This document shows, one piece after another, positions 22,252 through 34,353 of a DNA stretch of 64,000 nucleotides. Under the pieces are notes generated by a model. It had not been told where the DNA came from and searched no databases. It worked only from the letters and a program-made list of their open reading frames with translations. Source of the stretch: Zea mays (lineage: Eukaryota > Streptophyta > Magnoliopsida > Poales > Poaceae); the NCBI RefSeq assembly GCF_902167145.1, contig NW_023366915.1, forward strand, positions 124,001-188,000. Reading direction: 5' to 3'. A program made the translations under genes and the position numbers. The stretch's first letter is position 1. Each line of letters starts with the position of its first letter.

Positions 22252-25200
22252 GTTTATGCATCCGGGGGCTCAAGTTGGATACTCGACAGCGGGTGCACGA
22301 ACCACATGACAGGGGAGAAGAAAATGTTCTCCTCCTATGAGAAAAACCAAGATCCCCAACGAGCTATCACATTCGGGGATGGAAATCAAGGTTTGGTCAA
22401 AGGTTTGGGTAAAATTGCTATATCTCCGGACCATTCCATTTCCAATGTTTTTCTTGTTGATTCCTTAGATTACAACTTGCTTTCTGTTTCCCAATTATGT
22501 CAAATGGGCTACAACTGTCTATTCACTGATATAGGTGTCACTGTCTTTAGAAGAAGTGATGATTCAATAGCATTTAAGGGAGTGTTAGAGGGTCAGCTAT
22601 ACTTGGTAGATTTTGATAGAGCTGAACTCGACACTTGCTTAATTGCTAAGACTAACATGGGTTGGCTCTGGCACCGCCGACTAGCTCATGTTGGGATGAA
22701 GAATCTTCATAAGCTTCTAAAGGGAGAACACATTTTAGGACTAACAAATGTTCATTTTGAGAAAGACAGGATTTGTAGCGCATGCCAAGCAGGAAAGCAA
22801 GTTGGCTCTCATCATCCGCATAAGAACATAATGACGACCGACAGGCCACTGGAGCTCCTGCACATGGATCTATTCGGCCCAATAGCCTACATAAGCATCG
22901 GCGGGAGTAAGTACTGTCTAGTTATTGTGGATGATTATTCTTGCTTCACTTGGGTATTCTTTTTACAGGAAAAATCTCAAACCCAAGAAACCTTAAAGGG
23001 ATTCTTGAGACGGGCTCAAAATGAGTTCAGCTTAAGGATCAAGAAAATTAGAAGCGACAACGGGACGGAGTTCAAGAACTCTCAAATCGAAGGCTTCCTT
23101 GAGGAGGAGGGAATCAAGCATGAGTTCTCTTCTCCCTACACACCTCAACAAAATGGTGTAGTGGAGAGGAAGAATAGAACTCTATTGGACATGGCAAGGA
23201 CCATGCTTGATGAGTACAAGACTTCGGATCGGTTTTGGGCCGAGGCGGTCAACACCGCTTGCTACGCCATCAACCGGTTATATCTTCACCGAATCCTCAA
23301 GAAGACATCGTATGAACTCCTAACCGGTAAAAAGCCCAACATTTCATATTTTAGAGTCTTTGGTAGCAAATGCTTTATTCTAGTTAAAAGAGGTAGAAAA
23401 TCTAAATTTGCTCCTAAGACTGTAGAAGGCTTTTTACTTGGTTATGACTCAAACACAAGGGCATATAGGGTCTTTAACAAGTCCACCGGACTAGTTGAAG
23501 TCTCATGTGACGTTGTGTTTGATGAAACTAACGGCTCTCAAGTAGAGCATGTTGATCTTGATGAGATAGGTGATGACGAGGCTCCGTGCATCGCGTTAAG
23601 GAACATGTCCATCGGGGATGTGTGTCCTAAGGAATCCAAAGAGCCTCCAAACACACAAGATCAACCATCCTCCTCCACGCAAGCATCTCCACCAACTCAA
23701 AATGAGGATGAAGCTCAAGTTGATGAAGTAGAAGATCAAGCAAATGAGCCACCTCAAGATGATGGCAATGATCAAGGGGGAGATGCAAATGAGGAAGACA
23801 AGGAGGATGAAGAGCAAAGGCCGCCACACCCAAGAGTCCACCAAGCAATCCAACGAGATCACCCCGTCGACACCATCCTCGGCGACATTCATAAGGGGGT
23901 AACCACTAGATCTCGTGTTGCACACTTTTGCGAACATTACTCGTTTGTTTCCTCTATTGAGCCACACAGGGTAGAGGAAGCACTTCAAGATTCGGATTGG
24001 GTGGTGGCAATGCAAGAGGAACTCAACAACTTCACTAGGAATGAGGTATGGCATTTAGTTCCACGTCCTAACCAAAATGTTGTAGGAACCAAATGGGTCT
24101 TCCGCAACAAGCAAGATGAGCATGGTGTGGTGACAAGGAACAAAGCTCGACTTGTGGCCAAGGGATACTCCCAAGTCGAAGGTTTGGATTTCGGTGAAAC
24201 CTATGCACCCGTAGCTAGGCTTGAGTCAATTCGAATATTATTGGCCTATGCTACTTACCATGGCTTTAAGCTTTATCAAATGGACGTGAAAAGTGCCTTC
24301 CTCAATGGACCAATCAAGGAAGAGGTCTATGTTGAGCAACCTCCCGGCTTTGAAGACAGTGAGTATCCTAACCATGTCTATAAGCTCTCTAAGGCGCTTT
24401 ATGGGCTCAAGCAAGCCCCAAGAGCATGGTATGAATGCCTTAGAGATTTTCTTATTGCAAATGGCTTCAAAGTCGGAAAGGCCGATCCCACACTCTTTAC
24501 TAAAACTCTTGAAAATGACTTGTTTGTATGCCAAATTTATGTTGATGATATTATATTTGGGTCTACTAATGAGTCTACATGTGAAGAGTTTAGTAGGATC
24601 ATGACACAGAAGTTCGAGATGTCTATGATGGGGGAGTTGAAGTATTTTCTTGGATTCCAAGTCAAACAACTCCAAGAGGGCACCTTCATCAGCCAAACGA
24701 AGTACACTCAAGACATTCTAACCAAGTTTGGGATGAAGGATGCCAAACCCATCAAGACACCCATGGGAACTAATGGGCATCTCGACCTCGACACGGGAGG
24801 TAAGTCCGTGGATCAAAAGGTATACCGGTCGATGATAGGTTCTTTACTCTATTTATGTGCATCTCGACCGGATATTATGCTTTCCGTATGCATGTGTGCA
24901 AGATTCCAAGCCGACCCTAAGGAAGCTCACCTTACGGCCGTAAAACGAATCTTGAGATATTTGGCTTATACTCCTAAGTTTGGGCTTTGGTATCCTTGGG
25001 GATCCACATTTGATTTGATTGGTTATTCGGATGCCGATTGGGCGGGGTGTAAAATCAATAGGAAGAGCACATCGGGGACTTGCCAGTTCTTGGGAAGATC
25101 CTTGGTGTCTTGGGCTTCAAAGAAGCAAAATTCGGTCGCTCTTTCCACCGCCGAAGCCGAGTATATTGCCGCAGGCCATTGTTGCGCGCAATTGCTTTGG

Positions 25201-25494
25201 ATGAGGCAAACCCTGCGGGACTACGGTTACAAATTAACCAAAGTTCCTTTGCTATGTGATAATGAGAGTGCAATCAAAATGGTCGACAATCCCGTCGAGC
25301 ATAGCCGCACTAAACACATAGCCATTCGGTATCACTTTTTGAGGGATCACCAACAAAAGGGAGATATCGAGATTTCTTACATTAATACTAAAGATCAATT
25401 AGCCGATATCTTTACCAAGCCTCTTGATGAACAATCTTTTAACAAACTTAGGCATGAGCTCAATATTCTTGATTCGCGCAATTTCTTTTGCTAG
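22252..25494 (+). CDS. pol: Copia Pol polyprotein, copy 2 (open)
   Basis: An open frame of 1080 codons follows the TAG at 22249. The first suitable ATG (22306) lies 7 codons after the protease Asp-Ser-Gly motif (Asp codon at 22285), so a start there would lose the protease active site; translation probably enters from upstream. Numbered from that ATG, the domains are a GAG-pre-integrase His/Cys region from His123; an integrase core with D188, D251 and E287 (35 residues between the last two); an acidic Gln/Asp/Glu-rich linker; reverse transcriptase with YVDD at 745-748; and RNase H with D909 and the AEAEY and CDNES motifs. It would process Gag-Pol, copy RNA and integrate cDNA. The upstream gag is broken, so this copy could act only with Gag supplied by another copy. 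It is in the +1 frame relative to gag. Confidence 0.93.
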   Translation, partial: VYASGGSSWILDSGCTNHMTGEKKMFSSYEKNQDPQRAITFGDGNQGLVKGLGKIAISPDHSISNVFLVDSLDYNLLSVSQLCQMGYNCLFTDIGVTVFRRSDDSIAFKGVLEGQLYLVDFDRAELDTCLIAKTNMGWLWHRRLAHVGMKNLHKLLKGEHILGLTNVHFEKDRICSACQAGKQVGSHHPHKNIMTTDRPLELLHMDLFGPIAYISIGGSKYCLVIVDDYSCFTWVFFLQEKSQTQETLKGFLRRAQNEFSLRIKKIRSDNGTEFKNSQIEGFLEEEGIKHEFSSPYTPQQNGVVERKNRTLLDMARTMLDEYKTSDRFWAEAVNTACYAINRLYLHRILKKTSYELLTGKKPNISYFRVFGSKCFILVKRGRKSKFAPKTVEGFLLGYDSNTRAYRVFNKSTGLVEVSCDVVFDETNGSQVEHVDLDEIGDDEAPCIALRNMSIGDVCPKESKEPPNTQDQPSSSTQASPPTQNEDEAQVDEVEDQANEPPQDDGNDQGGDANEEDKEDEEQRPPHPRVHQAIQRDHPVDTILGDIHKGVTTRSRVAHFCEHYSFVSSIEPHRVEEALQDSDWVVAMQEELNNFTRNEVWHLVPRPNQNVVGTKWVFRNKQDEHGVVTRNKARLVAKGYSQVEGLDFGETYAPVARLESIRILLAYATYHGFKLYQMDVKSAFLNGPIKEEVYVEQPPGFEDSEYPNHVYKLSKALYGLKQAPRAWYECLRDFLIANGFKVGKADPTLFTKTLENDLFVCQIYVDDIIFGSTNESTCEEFSRIMTQKFEMSMMGELKYFLGFQVKQLQEGTFISQTKYTQDILTKFGMKDAKPIKTPMGTNGHLDLDTGGKSVDQKVYRSMIGSLLYLCASRPDIMLSVCMCARFQADPKEAHLTAVKRILRYLAYTPKFGLWYPWGSTFDLIGYSDADWAGCKINRKSTSGTCQFLGRSLVSWASKKQNSVALSTAEAEYIAAGHCCAQLLWMRQTLRDYGYKLTKVPLLCDNESAIKMVDNPVEHSRTKHIAIRYHFLRDHQQKGDIEISYINTKDQLADIFTKPLDEQSFNKLRHELNILDSRNFFC

Positions 25495-26312
25495 CTTGCA
25501 CATATAGCTCATTTTATATACCTTTGATCATGTCTCTTTCATATGCTATGACTAATGTGTTTTCAAGTCTATTTCAAACCAAGTCATAGGTGTATTGAAA
25601 GGGAATTGGAGTCTTCGGCGAAGACAAAGGCTTCCACTACGTAACTCATCCTTCGCCGTCGCTCCAAGCAACTCTCCGTTCAAGGGGGAGAAAACTTGAG
25701 CACCAAGCAAAAGGACTTCGTCTTTGGTATAATCTTAACTCATTTATTTATGACCAAAGGGGAAGAAAGCACTTCGAGGGCTCTAATGATTCCGTTTTTG
25801 GCGATTCATGCCAAAGGGGGAGAAAGTAAGAGCCCAAAGCAAAAGGACCGCACCACCACCAATTTCAAAAACTTAACTTAAGTGTTGAATATTTTCAATT
25901 GGTATCCTATTGTGTTCAAAAGGGGGAGAAAGTAGTATTTCAAAATGATACATCAAAACCCTCTTGAACACTAAGAGGAGAATCTCATTTAGGGGGAGTT
26001 TTGTTTAGTCAAAGGAAAAGCATTTGAAACAGGGGGAGAAAATTTCAAATCTTGAAAATGCTTCTCAAAATCTTATTCATTTGCCTTTGACTATTTGCAA
26101 AAGAACTTTGAAAAGATTTACAAAAGATTTTGCAAAAACAAAACATGTGGTGCAAGCGTGGTCCAAAATGTTAAAAATGAAGAAACAATCCATGCATATC
26201 TTGTAAGCATTTATATTGGCTCAATTCCAAGCAACCTTTGCACTTACATTATGCAAACTAGTTCAATTATGCACTTCTACATTTGCTTTGGTTTGTGTTG
26301 GCATCAATCACC
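25495..26312 (+). other. 3' untranslated region with repeated polypurine tracts, copy 2
   Basis: Same length and content as copy 1, with AAGGGGGAGA tracts from 25682 onward. No gene is seen. Confidence 0.85.
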
Positions 26313-26325
26313 AAAAAGGGGGAGA
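26313..26325 (+). other. Polypurine tract adjoining LTR3
   Basis: AAAAAGGGGGAGA followed by T and the TG of LTR3. Confidence 0.85.
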
Positions 26326-26326
26326 T

Positions 26327-27567
26327 TGAAAGGGAATTAGGCTTACACCTAGTTCCTATATAATTTTGGTGGTTGAATTGCCCAACACAAACAATTGGAC
26401 TGACTAGTTTTGCTCTAGATTATATGTTCTACAGGTGCCAAAGGTTCATCTATAACCATACTAAATCGACTGTCCGAAATACCGTAGATTATTCCGGACA
26501 GGAGAAGCTTTTTGGAAAAACAGGCCAAGCGCGGACTGTCCGGGCCCTTGCGGCGGACCGTCCGCGACACAAGGATGTCACTCGGCCAGAACCAATGCAA
26601 AAATCGAAGTCTACACTATGGACTGTCCGGAGGAAAAGCAAAGACCGTCCGAGCCCTTACACGGACCGTCCGGCCTCTGGCGCGGACCATCCGGTAGGTG
26701 AGAAACCGAAAAACCCGAAGGTGACGGGTTCGGAGAAATGAATTATAGCGGGTTCGCGGACCGTCCGGGCCAGGATCGCGGACCGTCCGCGACTGGGTCT
26801 GTCTGACATCTGACAACGCATTAAATGCAATATAGCCGTTGATATAGCCGTTACTGCTGACCGTTGCATTTTCAGCCGTTGATCTACTGGGGCGGACCGT
26901 CCGGACCTGGCACGCGGACCGTCCGCGCTCAGCAGAATGGAGCAACGGCTAGGAAGTGGTTGGTGGCTATAAATACAACCCCAACCACCTCCATTCACTT
27001 CATCCAAGCATTCCAACCTTCAACATTCAATACAAGAGCTAGCATTCCATTCCAAGACACATTCAAAGCCTCCATCTCTCCAAGTTTCACAATTGAGAAA
27101 AGAGATCATTAGTGATTAGTGACTTGAGAGAGAAAGTGATCCGTGTGTTATTCGTCGCTCTTGTCGCTTGGCCTTTTTGCAATCGTGCTTTCTTGATTCT
27201 TTCATTACGATCAAGCACTCACTTGTAATCGAGGCAAGAGGCACCAATTGTGTGGTGGCCCTTGTGGGAACTTTGTGTTCCAAGTGATTGAGAAGAGAAA
27301 GCTCACTCGATCCGTGGGATCGTTTGAGAGAGGGAAGGGTTGAAAGAGACCCGGCCTTTGTGGCCTCCTCAACGGGGAGTAGGTTTGCAAGAACCGAACC
27401 TCGGTAAAACAAATCCGCGTGTCACACTCTTCATTTGCTTGCGATTTGTTTTCCACCCTCTCTCGCGGACTCGTTTCTTTATTACTAACACTAACCCGGC
27501 TTGTAGTTGTGTTTATATTTGTAAATTTCAGTTTCGCCCTATTCACCCCCCCTCTAGGCGACTTTCA
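26327..27567 (+). repeat. LTR3 (shared internal LTR, 1241 bp)
   Basis: Full length, between internal regions 2 and 3. Private changes include CCCTTACACGG near 26656, GGACCATCC near 26684 and AACACTAACC near 27487. It shares none of these with LTR1, LTR2 or LTR4 by eye. Confidence 0.95.
26968..26975 (+). promoter_or_regulatory. TATA box of LTR3
   Basis: TATAAATA in the conserved GGTGGC context. Confidence 0.8.
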
Positions 27568-27569
27568 AT

Positions 27570-27581
27570 TGGTATCAAAGC
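27570..27581 (+). other. Primer-binding site, copy 3
   Basis: TGGTATCAAAGC two bases after LTR3. Confidence 0.85.
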
Positions 27582-27615
27582 TCGGTGCTTCATTAGAGCC
27601 TAACCGCTCCAAGTG

Positions 27616-30306
27616 ATGTCGGGAGATCACGCCAAGAAGGAGATGGAGACCGGCGAAAAGCCCACTACAAGCCACGGGAGCACTTCATCGGAAGAGTCTC
27701 GCACCAAAAGGAGGGAGAAGAAGAAGAGCTCCTCCAACAAAGGGAAGGAGAAGAAATCTTCTTCTCACCACAAAGAGAAGAAGGAAAAATCTTCTTCCCA
27801 CAAGCCGCATCGAAGCGAGGACAAGCAAAAGAGGATGAGGAAAGTGGTCTACTACGAGACCGACACTTCATCAACATCAACCTCCGACTCCGATGCGCCC
27901 TCCGTAACTTCTAAACGCCAAGAGCGTAAGAAGTTTAGTAAGATCCCCCTACACTATTCTCGCATTTCTAAACATGCACCTCTACTTTCCGTCCCATTAG
28001 GCAAACCACCAACTTTTGATGGTGAAGATTATGCTAGGTGGAGTGATTTAATGAGATTTCATCTAACCTCACTCCACAAAAGTATATGGGATGTTGTTGA
28101 GTTTGGTGCACAGGTACCGTCAGTAGGGGATAAAGACTATGACGAGGATGAGGTGGCCCAAATCGAGCACTTCAACTCTCAAGCGACAACAATACTCCTC
28201 GCCTCTTTGAGTAGAGAGGAGTATAACAAAGTTCAAGGGTTGAAGAGCGCCAAGGAGGTTTGGGATGTGCTCAAAACCGCGCACGAGGGAGACGAGCTCA
28301 CCAAGATCACCAAGCGGGAAACGATCGAGGGGGAGCTCGGTCGGTTCCGGCTTCGCAAAGGGGAGGAGCCACAACATATGTACAACCGGCTCAAGACCTT
28401 GGTGAACCAAGTGCGCAACCTCGGGAGCGTAAAGTGGGATGACCACGAGGTGGTTAAGGTTATTCTAAGATCTCTTATTTTCCTTAACCCTACTCAAGTT
28501 CAATTAATTCATGGTAATCGTAGATATACTAAAATGACCCCCGAGGAAGTTATCGGGCATTTTGTAAGTTTTGAGTGCATGGTCGAAGGCTCAAGGAAGA
28601 TCAACGAGCTTGATGATCCATCTACATCCGAAGCTCAACCCGTCGCATTCAAAGCGACGGAAGAAAAGAAGGAGGAGTCTACACCAAATCGACAACCAAT
28701 AGACGCCTCCAAGCTTGACAATGAAGAAATGGCGCTAGTCATCAAGAGCTTCCGCCAAATCCTCAAACAGAGGAGGGGGAAAGACTACAAGTCCCGCTCC
28801 AAGAAGGTTTGCTACAAATGTGGTAAGCCCGGTCATTTTATTGCTAAATGTCCTATATCAAGTGACAGTGACCGAGGCAACGACAAGAAAGGGAGAAGAA
28901 AGGAGAAGAAGAGGTACTACAAGAAGAAGGGCGGAGATGCCCATGTTTGTCGGGAGTGGGATTCCGACGAAAGCTCAAGCGACTCCTCCGACGGCGAGGA
29001 CGCCGCCAACATCGCCGTCACCAAGGGACTTCTCTTCCCAAACGTCGGCCACAAGTGCCTCATGGCAAAGGACGGCAAAAAGAAGGTAAAATCCAAATCA
29101 TCCACTAAATAAGAGTCTTCTAGTGATGATAATGCTAGTGATGAGGAGGATAACTTGCGCTCTCTTTTTGCCAACCTCAACATGCAACAAAAAGAAAAAC
29201 TTAATGAATTGATTAGTGCCATTCATGAAAAGGATGATCTCTTGGACACCCAAGAGGACTTCCTTATTAAAGAAAATAAGAAGCATGTTAAGGTTAAAAA
29301 TGCTTATGCTCTAGAAGTAGAAAAATGTGAAAAATTATCTAGTGAGCTAAGCACTTGCCGTGAGATGATTGACAACCTTAGGAATGAAAATGCTAGTTTA
29401 AATAAGGTTGATTCACATGTTTGCAATGCTTCAATTCCCAATCCTAGAGATAATAATGATGATTTGCTTGCTAGGATTGATGAATTAAACATTTCCCTTG
29501 CTAGCCTTAGAGATGAAAATAAAAAAATGCTTGCTAAGGCTAAAGATTTTGATGTTTGCAAAATTACAATTTCCGATCTTAGAGATAAGAATGATATACT
29601 TCATGCTAAGATTGTTGAACTTAATTCTTGCAAACCCTCTACATCTACCATTGAGCATGTCACTATTTGCACTAGATGTAGAGATATTGATGTAGATGCT
29701 ACTCATGATCACATGATTTTAATTAAACAACAAAATGATCATATAGCTAAATTAGATGCTAAAATTGCCGAGCACAACCTAGAAAATGAGAAATTTAAAT
29801 TTGCTCGTAGCATGCTTTATAATGGGAGACGCCCTGGCATCAAGGATGGCATTGGCTTCCAAAGGGGAGACAATGTCAAACTTAATGCCCCTCCTAAAAG
29901 ATTGTCCAATTTTGTTAAGGGCAAGGCTCCCAGGCCTCAGGATAATGAGGGTTACATTTTATACCCTGCCGGTTATCCCGAGGACAAAATTAGAAAATTT
30001 CATTCTAGGAAGTCTCACTCTGGTTCTAACCATGCTTTTATGTATAAGAGTGAGACATCTAGCTCTAGGCAACCAACCCGTGCTAGGTTGTCTAGAAAGA
30101 AAACTCCTAGTGCATCAAATGATCAAAACATTTCCTTTAAAACTTTTGATGCATCTTATGTTTTAACTAACAAATCCGGCAAGGTAGTTGCCAAATATGT
30201 TGGGGGCAAGCACAAGGGGTCAAAGACTTGTGTTTGGGTACCCAAAGTTCTTGTGTCTAATGCCAAAGGACCCAAAACCATTTGGGTACCTAAAGTCAAG
30301 AACTAA
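27616..30306 (+). pseudogene. gag: Sirevirus gag, copy 3 (one nonsense codon)
   Basis: It has the full length of 2691 bp with a single lesion: TAT to TAA at 29110-29112 (codon 499). This cuts the protein after the zinc knuckle and removes the coiled-coil half. The frame reopens unchanged to the normal stop at 30304. The Gag core and CCHC knuckle would still be made, so a truncated Gag with only the canonical copia parts is possible. Private substitutions include Gly to Glu in the basic N-terminus and Asp to Gly in the Ser/Asp run. Confidence 0.93.
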
Positions 30307-30319
30307 ACTTGTTTTGTAG
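30307..30319 (+). promoter_or_regulatory. Candidate 3' splice site at the gag/pol junction, copy 3
   Basis: It has the same ACTAAAC and TTGTTTTGTAG arrangement as copies 1 and 2, with the pol frame opening at 30320. Confidence 0.45.
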
Positions 30320-33300
30320 GTTTATGCATCCGGGGGCTCAAGTTGGATACTCGACAGCGGGTGCACGAACCACATGACAGGGGAGAAGAAAATGTTCTCC
30401 TCCTATGAGAAAAACCAAGATCCCCAACGAGCTATCACATTCGGGGATGGAAATCAAGGTTTGGTCAAAGGTTTGGGTAAAATTGATATATCTCCGGACC
30501 ATTCCATTTCCAATGTTTTTCTTGTTGATTCCTTAGATTACAACTTGCTTTCTGTTTCCCAATTATGTCAAATGGGCTACAACTGTCTATTCACTAATAT
30601 AGGTGTCACTGTCTTTAGAAGAAGTGATGATTCAATAGCATTTAAGGGAGTGTTAGAGGGTCAGCTATACTTGGTAGATTTTGATAGAGCTGAACTCGAC
30701 ACTTGCTTAATTGCTAAGACTAACATGGGTTGGCTCTGGCACCGCCGACTAGCTCATGTTGGGATGAAGAATCTTCATAAGCTTCTAAAGGGAGAACACA
30801 TTTTAGGACTAACAAATGTTCATTTTGAGAAAGACAGGATTTGTAGCGCATGCCAAGCAGGAAAGCAAGTTGGCTCTCATCATCCGCATAAGAACATAAT
30901 GATGACCGACAGGCCACTGGAGCTCCTGCACATGGATCTATTCGGCCCAATAGCCTACATAAGCATCGGCGGGAGTAAGTACTGTCTAGTTATTGTGGAT
31001 GATTATTCTCGCTTCACTTGGGTATTCTTTTTACAGGAAAAATCTCAAACCCAAGAAACCTTAAAGGGATTCTTGAGACGGGCTCAAAATGAGTTCGGCT
31101 TAAGGATCAAGAAAATTAGAAGCGACAACGGGACGGAGTTCAAGAACTCTCAAATCGAAGGCTTCCTTGAGGAGGAGGGAATCAAGCATGAGTTCTCTTC
31201 TCCCTACACACCTCAACAAAATGGTGTAGTGGAGAGGAAGAATAGAACTCTATTGGACATGGCAAGGACCATGCTTGATGAGTACAAGACTTCGGATCGG
31301 TTTTGGGCCGAGGCGGTCAACACCGCTTGCTACGCCATCAACCGGTTATATCTTCACCGAATCCTCAAGAAGACATCGTATGAACTCCTAACCGGTAAAA
31401 AGCCCAACATTTCATATTTTAGAGTCTTTGGTAGCAAATGCTTTATTCTAGTTAAAAGAGGTAGAAAATCTAAATTTGCTCCTAAGACTGTAGAAGGCTT
31501 TTTACTTGGTTATGACTCAAACACAAGGGCATATAGGGTCTTTAACAAGTCCACCGGACTAGTTGAAGTCTCATGTGACGTTGTGTTTGATGAAACTAAC
31601 GGCTCTCAAGTAGAGCATGTTGATCTTGATGAGATAGGTGATGACGAGGCTCCGTGCATCGCGTTAAGGAACATGTCCATCGGGGATGTGTGTCCTAAGG
31701 AATCCAAAGAGCCTCCAAACACACAAGATCAACCATCCTCCTCCACGCAAGCATCTCCACCAACTCAAAATGAGGATGAAGCTCAAGTTGATGAAGTAGA
31801 AGATCAAGCAAATGAGCCACCTCAAGATGATGGCAATGATCAAGGGGGAGATGCAAATGAGGAAGACAAGGAGGATGAAGAGCAAAGGCCGCCACACCCA
31901 AGAGTCCACCAAGCAATCCAACGAGATCACCCCGTCGACACCATCCTCGGCGACATTCATAAGGGGGTAACCACTAGATCTCGTGTTGCACACTTTTGCG
32001 AACATTACTCGTTTGTTTCCTCTTTTGAGCCACACAGGGTAGAGGAAGCACTTCAAGATTCGGATTGGGTGGTGGCAATGCAAGAGGAACTCAACAACTT
32101 CACTAGGAATGAGGTATGGCATTTAGTTCCACGTCCTAACCAAAATGTTGTAGGAACCAAATGGGTCTTCCGCAACAAGCAAGATGAGCATGGTGTTCCA
32201 AGTCGAAGGTTTGGATTTCGGTGAAACCTATGCACCCGTAGCTAGGCTTGAGTCAATTCGAATATTATTGGCCTATGCTACTTACCATGGCTTTAAGCTT
32301 TATCAAATGGACGTGAAAAGTGCCTTCTTCAATGGACCAATCAAGGAAGAGGTCTATGTTGAGCAACCTCCCGGCTTTGAAGACAGTGAGTATCCTAACC
32401 ATGTCTATAAGCTCTCTAAGGCGCTTTATGGGCTCAAGCAAGCCCCAAGAGCATGGTATGAATGCCTTAGAGATTTTCTTATTGCAAATGGCTTCAAAGT
32501 CGGAAAGGCCGATCCCACACTCTTTACTAAAACTCTTGAAAATGACTTGTTTGTATGCCAAATTTATGTTGATGATATTATATTTGGGTCTACTAATGAG
32601 TCTACATGTGAAGAGTTTAGTAGGATCATGACACAGAAGTTCGAGATGTCTATGATGGGGGAGTTGAAGTATTTTCTTGGATTCCAAGTCAAACAACTCC
32701 AAGAGGGCACCTTCATCAGCCAAACGAAGTACACTCAAGACATTCTAACCAAGTTTGGGATGAAGGATGCCAAACCCATCAAGACACCCATGGGAACTAA
32801 TGGGCATCTCGACCTCGACACGGGAGGTAAGTCCGTGGATCAAAAGGTATACCGGTCGATGATAGGTTCTTTACTCTATTTATGTGCATCTCGACCGGAT
32901 ATTATGCTTTCCGTATGCATGTGTGCAAGATTCCAAGCCGACCCTAAGGAAGCTCACCTTACGGCCGTAAAACGAATCTTGAGATATTTGGCTTATACTC
33001 CTAAGTTTGGGCTTTGGTATCCTTGGGGATCCACATTTGATTTGATTGGTTATTCGGATGCCGATTGGGCGGGGTGTAAAATCAATAGGAAGAGCACATC
33101 GGGGACTTGCCAGTTCTTGGGAAGATCCTTGGTGTCTTGGGCTTCAAAGAAGCAAAATTCGGTCGCTCTTTCCACCGCCGAAGCCGAGTATATTGCCGCA
33201 GGCCATTGTTGCGCGCAATTGCTTTGGATGAGGCAAACCCTGCGGGACTACGGTTACAAATTAACCAAAGTTCCTTTTCTATGTGATAATGAGAGTGCAA

Positions 33301-33521
33301 TCAAAATGGCCGACAATCCCGTCGAGCATAGCCGCACTAAACACATAGCCATTCGGTATCACTTTTTGAGGGATCACCAACAAAAGGGAGACATCGAGAT
33401 TTCTTACATTAATACTAAAGATCAATTAGCCGATATCTTTACCAAGCCTCTTGATGAACAATCTTTTAACAAACTTAGGCATGAGCTCAATATTCTTGAT
33501 TCGCGCAATTTCTTTTGCTAG
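30320..33521 (+). pseudogene. pol: Copia pol, copy 3 (41-bp deletion in RT)
   Basis: Protease, GAG-pre-integrase and integrase are open up to 32224. At about 32196 a net 41 bp present in copy 2 is missing. The deletion removes the basic Lys-Ala-Arg-Leu-Val segment at the start of reverse transcriptase and shifts the frame. The remaining RT (YVDD near 32565) and RNase H continue in another frame to 33521. The total of 3202 bp equals copy 2 minus 41. Protease and integrase could be made; RT could not. Confidence 0.93.
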
Positions 33522-34339
33522 CTTGCACATATAGCTCATTTTATATACCTTTGATCATGTCTCTTTCATATGCTATGACTAATGTGTTTTCAAGTCTATT
33601 TCAAACCAAGTCATAGGTGTATTGAAAGGGAATTGGAGTCTTCGGCGAAGACAAAGGCTTCCACTACGTAACTCATCCTTCACCGTCGCTCCAAGCAACT
33701 CTCCGTTCAAGGGGGAGAAAACTTGAGCACCAAGCAAAAGGACTTCGTCTTTGGTATAATCTTAACTCATTTATTTATGACCAAAGGGGAAGAAAGCACT
33801 TCGAGGGCTCTAATGATTCCGTTTTTGGCGATTCATGCCAAAGGGGGAGAAAGTAAGAGCCCAAAGCAAAAGGACCGCACCACCACCAATTTCAAAAACT
33901 TAACTTAAGTGTTGAATATTTTCAATTGGTATCCTATTGTGTTCAAAAGGGGGAGAAAGTAGTATTTCAAAATGATACATCAAAACCCTCTTGAACACTA
34001 AGAGGAGAATCTCATTTAGGGGGTGTTTTGTTTAGTTAAAGGAAAAGCATTTGAAACAAGGGGAGAAAATTTCAAATCTTGAAAATGCTTCTCAAAATCT
34101 TATTCATTTGCCTTTGACTATTTGCAAAAGAACTTTGAAAAGATTTACAAAAGATTTTGCAAAAACAAAACATGTGGTGCAAGCGTGGTCCAAAATGTTA
34201 AAAATGAAGAAACAATCCATGCATATCTTGTAAGCATTTATATTGGCTCAATTCCAAGCAACCTTTGCACTTACATTATGCAAACTAGTTCAATTATGCA
34301 CTTCTACATTTGCTTTGGTTTGTGTTGGCATCAATCACC
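33522..34339 (+). other. 3' untranslated region with repeated polypurine tracts, copy 3
   Basis: Same layout as the other copies, but two tracts carry substitutions (AGGGGGTGTTTTG near 34018 and AAACAAGGGGAGA near 34054). No gene is seen. Confidence 0.85.
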
Positions 34340-34352
34340 AAAAAGGGGGAGA
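34340..34352 (+). other. Polypurine tract adjoining LTR4
   Basis: AAAAAGGGGGAGA followed by T and the TG of LTR4. Confidence 0.85.
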
Positions 34353-34353
34353 T

